From NCBI GenBank assembly GCA_020026335.1, contig JAHHQO010000009.1:1-64000 (forward strand): 64,000 nucleotides of DNA, read 5' to 3'. Position numbers and translations under genes: made by a program. The stretch is from Alistipes sp. (GTDB lineage Bacteria; Bacteroidota; Bacteroidia; Bacteroidales; Rikenellaceae). Shown here in pieces: positions 8,016-16,681 of the stretch; position 1 is the stretch's first letter, and every line of letters starts with the position of its first letter. The notes under the pieces were generated by a model. That model was not told the DNA's origin. It searched no databases and saw nothing but the letters and a program-made list of their open reading frames with translations.

Positions 8016-10013
8016 ATGAAAAACACTCTTCCGACTGAAACTCCGTGTTTCAAGCGTTGGGGACGAAAGACCTGGTCGGTCTTTGCAAGCCTTCACCGCG
8101 CTGTAACCATCGGAGTCCTCGCGGTGGGGATGTCGATTATCCTGCTGGCGGCAGAAACCGTTTCGGCACACGAAATCGATTCTACACAGGTCATGCGCGA
8201 GCTGCGCATCCGTGAGGTCGGTATATCGGGCAGTCAATCCCTGCCTGTGCGAAACATTCAGTCGCAGACACCTCTTTTCAACCGAAAGGTCCAGGCATAC
8301 GCCCCCGTCCACTCTTTGGAGTCGGCGTTGCGTCTCTCGCCTTCGGTCGATGTCCGCGAACGCGGTGGCAGAGGTACGCAGGCCGACATTTCCGTCCGTG
8401 GCGGCTCTTTTGACCAAACCATGGTGCTGCTCAACGGCATCAATTTCACAGATGCCCGTACAGGACATCAGTCTCATGCTATTCCCGTAGATTTTGAAGC
8501 CATATCGTCTGTCGAATTGTTGGACGGTATTCCCGGTGTGGGTGCCTACGCCGGAGCTGTGAATATCCGCACACAGCCACTCCTGCCGACCTATCTGAGG
8601 TTGGAGGGTTCGGGCGGACAGTACGGCTCGGCATTCGGTCTCCTGTCGGGTGCCGTGACGGCGGGACGATGCTCCGTCTTTGCGGCAGCCTCCTATCGCA
8701 AGAGCGACGGCTACCGTCAGAACACCGACTTCGAAAATATCAACGCCTTTCTGCGTGCCGTCTATGATGCACGCCGCGGCGGTGTCTTCGATGTGCAGGT
8801 GGGCTATCAGGACAGACAGTTCGGCTCCAACGGCTTCTATGCGGCGTATAATCCCTTGCAGTGGGAGCATACCTCCACGGCACTGACCTCCCTGCGCTGG
8901 GTGAAGAGTACCGACCGCTATTCAGTGGGTGCTTCGGCAGGCTACCGCAAGAACTTCGACCGCTACGACTGGACGCGCGGCACGGCGATGAACCGCCACA
9001 ACACCGACAATGTCGATGTGAAGTTGTGGAGTGACTACCTGTGGCGGTGGGGTAGAACGACCCTGGGCGGTGACTATGCCTTCCACCATATTTATAGTAC
9101 CAATCTGGGCGAGAAGATGCACCATGCCCACGACTATTACACCCACGCCAAGGCACGCCATATCGGCAATGTATATCTCAATCACGCCGTGTCGTGGCAG
9201 AAGGTCGAGGCATCGGCAGCCATAGGTGTCAGCTTCACCCCCTACGGGACAACACCCCTGTGGAATGTGGGTGTGGGCTATGCTCCCGCCGAGGAGTGGC
9301 ATATCGATGCCGGACTGTCGCAGTCGATGCGCCTGCCCACCTTCACCGACCTTTATTACACCTCGCCTGCCCAAATCAACAACCTTGACCTCACGCCCGA
9401 AAAGGCCGTGACCCTCCATCTGGGCGCGGAGTATCGTCGGGGCGTATGGCACGCTTCGCTGTCGGGCTATCACCGCTGGGGTCGCGACATCATCGACCGC
9501 GTCATGCGTGAGGATATGGGGAACAAGTGGCACTCCGAGCAGTCGAGCCGACTCAACACTTTCGGGCTGGAATTCCGTGGCGGCTACTCCTCCGAGGAGG
9601 GGTGGTTGCGTCAGGTGACCCTCTCCTACGGCTATGTCACCTCTGACAAACGCACCCACCTCATTACCCAAAACTCGATGGATTATATGCGCCACAAGGC
9701 GGCATTGAGTGTGGCGGTGCACTTCCTGCGGAATTTCTCGTGGGTGGTCACCGGTTCGGTGTATGACCGCAACGGAGATTATATCTATTACCCCGTTTCG
9801 GGCGACTCTTCCACGAGCGAGATTCGCCGCTATAAACCCTATTTTTTGTTGGACAGCCGCCTTTCGTGGGAGAAGGGTATCTGCCGTCTCTATGTCGATG
9901 CTTCGAACCTCACGGGGCAGCGATATTGCGACATCGGCGGCATTCCCCTGCCTCGCGAATGGTTCACATTCGGAGCTGCCATAACGATAGGAAAACATAT
10001 AAAATATAAATAA
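8016..10013 (+). CDS. TonB-dependent outer-membrane receptor (BtuB/FepA-type, no CarboxypepD domain)
   Basis: 665 aa. A signal peptide is at about residues 28-50 (hydrophobic run ending VSAHE), the plug domain at about 70-165 (LRLSPSVDVRERGG, SVRGGSFDQTMVLLNGI, VELLDG), and a 22-strand barrel to the C terminus, ending in alternating aromatic residues (WFTFGAAITIG). It lacks the N-terminal carboxypeptidase-like domain common in SusC proteins, so a small ligand (metal chelate, cobamide or siderophore) is more likely than a glycan. There is no riboswitch or SusD partner to name the ligand. ATG 8016 follows a purine-rich AAGG; the open frame extends upstream only through the preceding terminator hairpin. 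Confidence 0.85.
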   Translation: MKNTLPTETPCFKRWGRKTWSVFASLHRAVTIGVLAVGMSIILLAAETVSAHEIDSTQVMRELRIREVGISGSQSLPVRNIQSQTPLFNRKVQAYAPVHSLESALRLSPSVDVRERGGRGTQADISVRGGSFDQTMVLLNGINFTDARTGHQSHAIPVDFEAISSVELLDGIPGVGAYAGAVNIRTQPLLPTYLRLEGSGGQYGSAFGLLSGAVTAGRCSVFAAASYRKSDGYRQNTDFENINAFLRAVYDARRGGVFDVQVGYQDRQFGSNGFYAAYNPLQWEHTSTALTSLRWVKSTDRYSVGASAGYRKNFDRYDWTRGTAMNRHNTDNVDVKLWSDYLWRWGRTTLGGDYAFHHIYSTNLGEKMHHAHDYYTHAKARHIGNVYLNHAVSWQKVEASAAIGVSFTPYGTTPLWNVGVGYAPAEEWHIDAGLSQSMRLPTFTDLYYTSPAQINNLDLTPEKAVTLHLGAEYRRGVWHASLSGYHRWGRDIIDRVMREDMGNKWHSEQSSRLNTFGLEFRGGYSSEEGWLRQVTLSYGYVTSDKRTHLITQNSMDYMRHKAALSVAVHFLRNFSWVVTGSVYDRNGDYIYYPVSGDSSTSEIRRYKPYFLLDSRLSWEKGICRLYVDASNLTGQRYCDIGGIPLPREWFTFGAAITIGKHIKYK

Positions 10014-10038
10014 TTTTAATAATTAGGCTGTGACTTTT

Positions 10039-10071
10039 GCCCGATATCAAAAATGATGTCGGGCGTTTTTT
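10039..10071 (+). terminator. Intrinsic terminator
   Basis: 11-bp stem GCCCGATATCA/TGATGTCGGGC (one T-G wobble), AAAA loop, G then six T. Confidence 0.92.
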
Positions 10072-10111
10072 ATTTGTGTCATAAATATTCGGAAATAAAA
10101 TTTATTAATCT

Positions 10112-10119
10112 TATATTTG
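10112..10119 (+). promoter_or_regulatory. Promoter -7 box of the hut operon
   Basis: TATATTTG, a TAnnTTTG match 31 bp before ftcD. Confidence 0.6.
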
Positions 10120-10150
10120 ATGCTGTGAAACCTTAAAACTCATTTCATAT

Positions 10151-11851
10151 ATGGAAAAACGAATCGTGGAGTGTGTCCCTAATTTCAGCGAGGGACGTGA
10201 CAAGACGGTAATCAATCAAATTACATCGGCTATTGAAGCTGTTTCGGGTGTTAAGATTCTTGATGTGGATCCCGGTGAGGCGACCAACCGTACGGTGGTG
10301 ACCTTCGTAGGCGAACCCGAAGCTGTTGTTGAAGCAGCCTTCCGCGGCGTGAAACGCGCTTCGGAGGTGATAGATATGCGTAAACACAAGGGTGCTCACC
10401 CCCGTATCGGTGCCACCGATGTGTTACCCCTTATTCCTATTTCGGGCATTACTCTGGAGGAGTGTGCCGAACTGGCACGTGCATTGGCAAAACGTATTGC
10501 CGAAGAGTTGCAGATTCCCACCTATTGCTATGAGGAGGCTGCCTTCACTCCTGCACGCCGCAATCTGGCAGTCTGCCGTGCCGGCGAGTATGAGGCACTG
10601 CCTGCCAAACTCGAAAATCCCGAGTCGGCTCCCGATTTCGGTGCGCGTCCCTACGATGAGATTATCGCACGTGCAGGTGCTACGGTTGTCGGAGCACGCG
10701 ACTTCCTGATTGCCGTGAACTTCAACCTGAACTCTACCTCTACACGCCGTGCCAATGCCATTGCATTCGATGTCCGCGAAAAGGGACGTCCCATGCGCGA
10801 GGGCGGTACGCTGACGGGTAAAATCCTCAAGGACGAGAACGGTAAGACCATCATGCAACCCGGTACACTGAAGGGTACGAAGGCTATCGGTTGGTACATC
10901 GAGGAGTACGGCATTGCACAGGTATCGATGAACATCACCAATATGTCTGCCACACCGCTCCATGTCGCATTCGACGAGGTCTGCCGCAAGGCCGATGCCC
11001 GCGGTTTGAGAGTCACGGGTACAGAGATTGTGGGTCTTGTTCCCAAACGTGCGTTGATGGAGGCCGGCCGCTACTTCCTCAAGAAGCAGCAGCGCTCGGT
11101 GGGTATCTCCGAGGAGGAGATTATCCGCATGGCCATCAAGTCGATGGGTCTCGATGATTTGCGTCCGTTCAATCCTCGCGAGAAGGTTATCGAATATCTG
11201 TTGGAGGGCGAGCCTACGGGCAAACGCCTTATCGACCTCACTTGCAAGGGCTTTGCCGTAGAGACTGCCAGCGAATCGCCTGCTCCGGGCGGAGGTTCTA
11301 TCTCGGCTTATATGGGTGCTCTGGGCGCAGCCCTCGGAACGATGGTGGCGAACCTGTCGGCACACAAACGCGGATGGGACGACCGCTGGGAGGAGTTCTC
11401 CGACCATGCCGAGCGCGGACAGCGTATCATGGCCGAGTTGCTGCATCTGGTCGATGAAGATACAGCGGCATTCAACCGCATCATGGATGTGTTCGCCATG
11501 CCGAAGAAGACCGATGCCGACAAGGTTGCACGTGACGAGGCGATGGAGAGCGCAACACTCTACGCTACCGAAGTACCCTTGCGCACGATGAAGGCTTCGA
11601 TGGAGGTCTTCCCGCTGGTGAAGGCGATGGCCGAGGAGGGTAACCCCAATTCTGTATCGGATGCCGGTGTCGGTGCTTTGGCTGCACGCAGTGCCGTGAT
11701 GGGTGCTTGTCTGAATGTGAAAATCAATGCTGCCGGACTCAAGGACCGCGCAAAGGCCGACGAGTTGGTGGGCGAAGCCGAGGCATTGGTAGTCGAGGCA
11801 CGTAAACTGGAGGAGGAAGTTCTCCATATTGTAGAACAGAAAATCAAATAG
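10151..11851 (+). CDS. ftcD: Glutamate formimidoyltransferase / formimidoyl-THF cyclodeaminase
   Basis: 566-aa bifunctional enzyme. The N-terminal formimidoyltransferase (residues 1 to about 330; VECVPNFSEGRD start, HKGAHPRIGATDVLPLIP near 80, histidine region typical of the family) transfers the formimino group of formiminoglutamate to tetrahydrofolate. The C-terminal cyclodeaminase (about 355-560; ESPAPGGGSISAYMGALGA) then makes methenyl-THF and ammonia. This is the last step of histidine degradation here, giving glutamate and a one-carbon unit. First gene of the hut operon; hutU begins 5 bp later. Confidence 0.96.
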   Translation: MEKRIVECVPNFSEGRDKTVINQITSAIEAVSGVKILDVDPGEATNRTVVTFVGEPEAVVEAAFRGVKRASEVIDMRKHKGAHPRIGATDVLPLIPISGITLEECAELARALAKRIAEELQIPTYCYEEAAFTPARRNLAVCRAGEYEALPAKLENPESAPDFGARPYDEIIARAGATVVGARDFLIAVNFNLNSTSTRRANAIAFDVREKGRPMREGGTLTGKILKDENGKTIMQPGTLKGTKAIGWYIEEYGIAQVSMNITNMSATPLHVAFDEVCRKADARGLRVTGTEIVGLVPKRALMEAGRYFLKKQQRSVGISEEEIIRMAIKSMGLDDLRPFNPREKVIEYLLEGEPTGKRLIDLTCKGFAVETASESPAPGGGSISAYMGALGAALGTMVANLSAHKRGWDDRWEEFSDHAERGQRIMAELLHLVDEDTAAFNRIMDVFAMPKKTDADKVARDEAMESATLYATEVPLRTMKASMEVFPLVKAMAEEGNPNSVSDAGVGALAARSAVMGACLNVKINAAGLKDRAKADELVGEAEALVVEARKLEEEVLHIVEQKIK

Positions 11852-11855
11852 AGCC

Positions 11856-13871
11856 ATGACACTTCAAGAGTTTCAAGATGATATTCGCGCCGGTATTCCC
11901 GACCGTCTTCCAGCCGTAAAACCCTACGACAAACAGATTAACCATGCACCGCGCCGCAAGGATATCCTCTCGGAAGAGGAGAAGGTGCTGGCACTGAAGA
12001 ACGCCCTCCGCTACTTCCCGCAGAAGCACCACGCCGTGCTGGCCAAGGAGTTCGCCGAGGAGTTGGAGAAGTACGGACGAATCTATATGTATCGCTTCCG
12101 TCCCGACTATGAGATGTATGCCCGTCCCATCGAGGAGTATCCTGCGCGTTGCAAGCAGGCGGCAGCCATCATGCTGATGATTCAGAACAACCTCGACAAG
12201 GCGGTGGCACAACACCCTCACGAGTTGATTACCTACGGTGGTAACGGTGCCGTGTTCCAGAACTGGGCACAGTATCGTCTGACGATGAAATACCTCTCGG
12301 AGATGACCGAGAACCAGACATTGGTGATGTATTCGGGTCACCCGATGGGACTCTTCCCGTCGCACCCCATGGCACCGCGTGTAGTGGTGACCAACGGTAT
12401 GGTGATTCCCAACTACTCGAAGCCCGATGACTGGGAGCGTTTCAATGCGCTGGGCGTGTCGCAGTACGGTCAGATGACCGCAGGTTCTTATATGTATATC
12501 GGCCCTCAGGGTATCGTTCACGGTACGACCATCACGGTGATGAATGCCGCTCGCAAACGCTTCAACAAGGAGCGCAAGGATGCACGCGGTATGTTGTTCG
12601 TCACTTCGGGTCTGGGCGGTATGTCGGGTGCACAGCCCAAGGCAGGTAACATATCGGGTGTGGTCTCGGTGGTTGCCGAAATCAACCCCAAGGCTGCACA
12701 GAAGCGTTACGACCAGGGTTGGGTCGATGAGCTGCACACTTCGCTCGATGAACTCATCGGCAGAATCCGCAAGGCGGTGGCCGACAAGGAGATTGTCTCG
12801 CTGGCGTATGTGGGCAACGTGGTAGACCTGTGGGAGCGACTGGCCAAGGAGGAAATCAATGTCGATTTGGGCTCCGACCAAACTTCGCTGCACAATCCGT
12901 GGGCCGGTGGTTACTATCCCGTGGGATTGAGCTACGAGGCATCGAACAAGATGATGACCGAAGAGCCTGTCCGCTTCAAGGAGTGCGTGCAGGAGTCTTT
13001 GCGCCGTCAGGTCGATGCCATCAACAAACTCACCGCGCGTGGTATGTACTTCTTCGACTACGGCAACGCCTTCCTTTTGGAGGCTTCGCGTGCCGGTGCT
13101 GCCGTGATGGGCGAGGGCGGACGCTTCCGCTATCCTTCCTACGTGCAGGACATCATGGGCCCGATGTTCTTTGACTACGGCTTCGGACCTTTCCGCTGGG
13201 TATGTACTTCGGGCAAACCCGAGGATTTGGCAGAGACCGACCGTCTGGCTGCCGAGGTGATGGAAGAGATTCGAAAGACCGCTCCCGATGAAATCAAGGG
13301 TCAGATGGAAGACAACATCCATTGGATTAAGGAGGCTGCCAAGAATAAATTGGTCGTAGGTTCGCAGGCTCGTATTCTCTATGCCGATTGCGAGGGTCGT
13401 ACCAAGATTGCACTGGCCTTCAACGAGGCAGTCAAGAACGGCAAACTTTCGGCTCCCGTCGTGCTGGGTCGTGACCACCACGATGTGTCGGGTACCGATT
13501 CTCCCTATCGTGAGACCTCGAACATTTACGACGGTTCGAACCGCACAGCCGACATGGCCATTCAGAATGTCATCGGTGACTCGTTCCGCGGTGCTACATG
13601 GGTATCTATCCACAACGGTGGCGGCGTAGGCTGGGGCGAGGTCATCAACGGTGGTTTCGGTATGGTGGTCGATGGTACTGCCGAAGCAGAGACCCGCATC
13701 CGCGAGATGTTGTTCTGGGATGTGAACAACGGTATTGCACGCCGCAGCTGGGCGCGTAACGATGGCGCGATGTCGGCCATTCGCCGCGAAATGGAGCGCA
13801 CACCCGGACTCAGGGTGACACTCCCGAACATGGCCGACGTGGAGCTGATTCGTTCGGCATTGAAACACTAA
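11856..13871 (+). CDS. hutU: Urocanate hydratase
   Basis: 671 aa, the longer form usual in Bacteroidetes and Firmicutes. It hydrates urocanate to 4-imidazolone-5-propanoate using tightly bound NAD+ as electrophile. Family blocks are present: LITYGGNGAVFQNWAQY, YSGHPMGLFPSHP, GSYMYIGPQGIVHGT, TSGLGGMSGAQPKAG (NAD-binding glycine motif) and SIHNGGGVGWGEVINGGFG near the C terminus. It lies between ftcD (4-bp gap) and hutH (27-bp gap). Confidence 0.96.
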   Translation: MTLQEFQDDIRAGIPDRLPAVKPYDKQINHAPRRKDILSEEEKVLALKNALRYFPQKHHAVLAKEFAEELEKYGRIYMYRFRPDYEMYARPIEEYPARCKQAAAIMLMIQNNLDKAVAQHPHELITYGGNGAVFQNWAQYRLTMKYLSEMTENQTLVMYSGHPMGLFPSHPMAPRVVVTNGMVIPNYSKPDDWERFNALGVSQYGQMTAGSYMYIGPQGIVHGTTITVMNAARKRFNKERKDARGMLFVTSGLGGMSGAQPKAGNISGVVSVVAEINPKAAQKRYDQGWVDELHTSLDELIGRIRKAVADKEIVSLAYVGNVVDLWERLAKEEINVDLGSDQTSLHNPWAGGYYPVGLSYEASNKMMTEEPVRFKECVQESLRRQVDAINKLTARGMYFFDYGNAFLLEASRAGAAVMGEGGRFRYPSYVQDIMGPMFFDYGFGPFRWVCTSGKPEDLAETDRLAAEVMEEIRKTAPDEIKGQMEDNIHWIKEAAKNKLVVGSQARILYADCEGRTKIALAFNEAVKNGKLSAPVVLGRDHHDVSGTDSPYRETSNIYDGSNRTADMAIQNVIGDSFRGATWVSIHNGGGVGWGEVINGGFGMVVDGTAEAETRIREMLFWDVNNGIARRSWARNDGAMSAIRREMERTPGLRVTLPNMADVELIRSALKH

Positions 13872-13898
13872 ATCCTACACCTTAAAACTTCAACGAAC

Positions 13899-15389
13899 AT
13901 GAAAATTCATTATATATCGGCCGAGCATCTCTCCATTGAGCACGTAGGCGAGATTTTGGAGAAACACATGCAGCTCAAATTGAGCGATGACGCACGCGCA
14001 CGCATCAAGAAGTGCCGTGACTATCTCGACCGCCGCATGGAGAATCAGGACAAACCGATTTACGGTATCACCACCGGTTTCGGTTCATTGTGCAACATCT
14101 CCATCGACAAGGAACAGCTTTCGCAGTTGCAGAAGAATCTGGTCATGTCGCACTCCTGCGGTACGGGTGACCGTGTGCCCAACGAGATTGTGAAGCTGAT
14201 ACTTCTGCTTAAGATTCAATCGCTCTCCTACGGACACTCGGGTGCCTGTGTGGAGACGGTCGAGCGACTGATTGATTTCTTCAACAACGATATTCTGCCC
14301 GTCATCTACCAGCAGGGTTCACTCGGTGCTTCGGGTGACCTCGCACCGCTGGCTCACATGAGCCTGCCGTTGCTGGGATTGGGCGAAGTGGAGTATAAGG
14401 GCGAAAGACGCCCCTCGGCAGAGGTACTCAAAGAGTTCGGCTGGTCGCCGCTCACCCTCCACTCCAAAGAGGGTCTGGCACTGTTGAACGGTACGCAGTT
14501 TATGAGTGCCTTTGGCGTGTGGTCGCTGCTCAAGGCGCGCCGTCTGAGTGCATGGGCGGACAACATCGGTGCGATGTCGCTGGACGCTTTTGACGGCCGT
14601 ATTGATGCCTTCTGTGATGAGGTGCATCAGGTGAGAGCCCACCACGGACAGATTGCCACGGCAGCCAACTTCCGCCGCCTGCTGGAGGGTAGCGAGATTG
14701 TAGCCCGCCCCAAGCAACATGTGCAGGACCCCTATTCGTTCCGTTGCATTCCGCAGGTTCACGGTGCTTCGAAAGACACCATCGACTATGTGGAGAGTGT
14801 GCTGACCACCGAGATTAACTCCACGACCGATAATCCGACCGTCTTCCCCGATGAGGACTTCATCGTTTCGGCAGGTAACTTCCACGGTCAGCCCATTGCT
14901 CTTGCCATGGACTTCCTCGCCATTGCTCTTGCCGAGTTGGGTAACATCTCCGAGCGCCGTATCTACAAGCTCATTGCCGGAAGTCGCGGTCTTCCCAGCT
15001 TCTTAGTAGCTAAACCGGGCTTGAACAGCGGATTTATGATTCCCCAATACTGCGCTGCCTCTATTGTCAGCCAGACCAAGGGACTCTGTATGCCCGCTTC
15101 GGTGGATTCCATTCCCTCGTCACAGGGTCAGGAGGACCACGTGAGCATGGGCTCGAATGCCGCGACAAAACTCTACCGTGTGGTGCTCAACACCGAACGT
15201 GTGCTGGCTATTGAGTTGTTCAACTCGGCACAGGCACTGGAGTTCCGCCGTCCGTTGCACTCGTCACCCATCATCGAGCAGCTCTTTGCCGACTACCGTA
15301 AGGTCGTTCCCTTCATCGGTGACGATGAGGTGATGTATCCTCATATCGAATCGTCTGTTCAATTCCTGCGCCATGAAAATGCTCGTTAA
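13899..15389 (+). CDS. hutH: Histidine ammonia-lyase
   Basis: 496 aa. It removes ammonia from L-histidine to give urocanate, the entry step of the pathway. The self-forming MIO cofactor triad A144-S145-G146 lies in LGASGDLAPLAHM. YGITTGFGSL (near 59) supplies the catalytic Tyr, and TTDNPTVF and SMGSNAATK are also present. Its end overlaps hutI by 17 bp, implying translational coupling. Confidence 0.97.
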   Translation: MKIHYISAEHLSIEHVGEILEKHMQLKLSDDARARIKKCRDYLDRRMENQDKPIYGITTGFGSLCNISIDKEQLSQLQKNLVMSHSCGTGDRVPNEIVKLILLLKIQSLSYGHSGACVETVERLIDFFNNDILPVIYQQGSLGASGDLAPLAHMSLPLLGLGEVEYKGERRPSAEVLKEFGWSPLTLHSKEGLALLNGTQFMSAFGVWSLLKARRLSAWADNIGAMSLDAFDGRIDAFCDEVHQVRAHHGQIATAANFRRLLEGSEIVARPKQHVQDPYSFRCIPQVHGASKDTIDYVESVLTTEINSTTDNPTVFPDEDFIVSAGNFHGQPIALAMDFLAIALAELGNISERRIYKLIAGSRGLPSFLVAKPGLNSGFMIPQYCAASIVSQTKGLCMPASVDSIPSSQGQEDHVSMGSNAATKLYRVVLNTERVLAIELFNSAQALEFRRPLHSSPIIEQLFADYRKVVPFIGDDEVMYPHIESSVQFLRHENAR

Positions 15390-16614
15390 AAATATCGGCA
15401 AGCTGGTGGGGATTGAGCGCGAGGGCAGATTGCGTCTCTCCGGTGAGGAGATGGCGCACCTCGAGACGCTCGACAACGCCTGGCTGCTGGTCGAGGGCGA
15501 CCGCATCAAAGCGTTCGGCAGTATGGACGACTTCGTTCCCAAGGCCGACACGGTTGTCGATGCCGAGGGCGGTATGCTTTTCCCGTCGTTCTGCGACTCG
15601 CATACCCATCTGGTCTATGCCGGCAGCCGCGAGCAGGAGTTCCTCGATAAGATTAACGGTTTGAGCTATGCCGAAATTGCCAAGCGCGGTGGCGGGATTC
15701 TCAACTCTGCTGACCGACTCCATGCCACCAGCGAGGAGGAGCTCTATCGCCAGGCGATGGAACGTATCCGCGAGATTATCTCCATGGGTACGGGCTGTGT
15801 GGAGATTAAGAGCGGTTACGGACTCACTACCGAGGACGAGTTGAAGATGCTGAAGGTCATTCGCCGTATTCGCGAGACGACACGCCTCGAAGTGAAGGCT
15901 ACCTTCCTCGGAGCGCACGCCGTGGCACGCGACTACATCGGCCGTCAGTCGGAGTATGTCGATAAGGTGTGCGAGGAGATGATTCCTGCCGTTGCCGAGG
16001 CGCAGCTGGCTGAATTTGTCGATGTCTTCTGCGACAAGGGATTCTTCACCGTCGAGGAGACCGCTCGAATCATGGAGACGGGTAAGAAGTACGGTATGCG
16101 TGCCAAAATCCACGCCAACGAGCTGGCCGCTTCGGGCGGTGTGCAGATAGGTGTGAAGTATGGTGCGCTGTCGGTCGACCACCTCGAAAGTTCGGGTGTG
16201 GAGGAGATTGAAGCCCTGAAGGGCAGTGATACGATGCCCACCTTGCTTCCCGGTGCCGCGTTCTTCCTCGGCATGACCTATCCACCTGCACGCGAGATGA
16301 TGCGTGCCGGTCTGGCGGTGGCTTTGGCCTCGGACTACAACCCAGGTTCTTCGCCGTCGGGCAATATGCGTATGGTGGCATCGCTGGGTGCTATACGTAT
16401 GCGTATGACCCCTGCCGAAGCCCTCAATGCCGCCACCCTCAATGGTGCATACGCCATGGGCGTGAGCAAGGACTACGGTTCTGTGTCGATGGGTAAGGTT
16501 GCCAACTTCTTCATCACCAAACCCATGCCATCGGTCGAGTTTTTCCTCTATGCTTATCAGACGCCGCTTATCCGCCGTGTCTTCCTGCACGGTGTGGAGC
16601 AGCCGATGCAATAG
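15373..16614 (+). CDS. hutI: Imidazolonepropionase
   Basis: 413-aa amidohydrolase opening the imidazolone ring of imidazolonepropionate to give N-formiminoglutamate, the FTCD substrate. It has the metal motif HTH (H77/H79) in DSHTHLVYAGSREQEF, IKSGYGLTTEDELK, FLGAHAV, HANELAASGG (metal His) and SDYNPGSSPS (metal Asp). The start overlaps the hutH end. Last gene of the operon; all four enzymes from histidine to glutamate are present, with no adjacent regulator or transporter. Confidence 0.96.
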   Translation: MKMLVKNIGKLVGIEREGRLRLSGEEMAHLETLDNAWLLVEGDRIKAFGSMDDFVPKADTVVDAEGGMLFPSFCDSHTHLVYAGSREQEFLDKINGLSYAEIAKRGGGILNSADRLHATSEEELYRQAMERIREIISMGTGCVEIKSGYGLTTEDELKMLKVIRRIRETTRLEVKATFLGAHAVARDYIGRQSEYVDKVCEEMIPAVAEAQLAEFVDVFCDKGFFTVEETARIMETGKKYGMRAKIHANELAASGGVQIGVKYGALSVDHLESSGVEEIEALKGSDTMPTLLPGAAFFLGMTYPPAREMMRAGLAVALASDYNPGSSPSGNMRMVASLGAIRMRMTPAEALNAATLNGAYAMGVSKDYGSVSMGKVANFFITKPMPSVEFFLYAYQTPLIRRVFLHGVEQPMQ

Positions 16615-16634
16615 CGAGAAGCGTATAAATGAGA

Positions 16635-16672
16635 AGCGCCTGCACGGTAATTCGTGCAGGCGCTCTTTTTTT
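16635..16672 (+). terminator. Intrinsic terminator of the hut operon
   Basis: Perfect 12-bp stem AGCGCCTGCACG/CGTGCAGGCGCT, loop GTAATT, then seven T. It sits between convergent genes. Confidence 0.95.
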
Positions 16673-16681
16673 GCGCGGGGG

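Noticed and set aside
10424..11857. 477-codon frame antisense to ftcD
   Set aside because: Shadow of ftcD, Leu/His/Arg-rich with no domain.
11844..13868. 674-codon open frame antisense to hutU
   Set aside because: Codon-bias shadow of hutU; the hutU frame has complete family motifs and this one has none.
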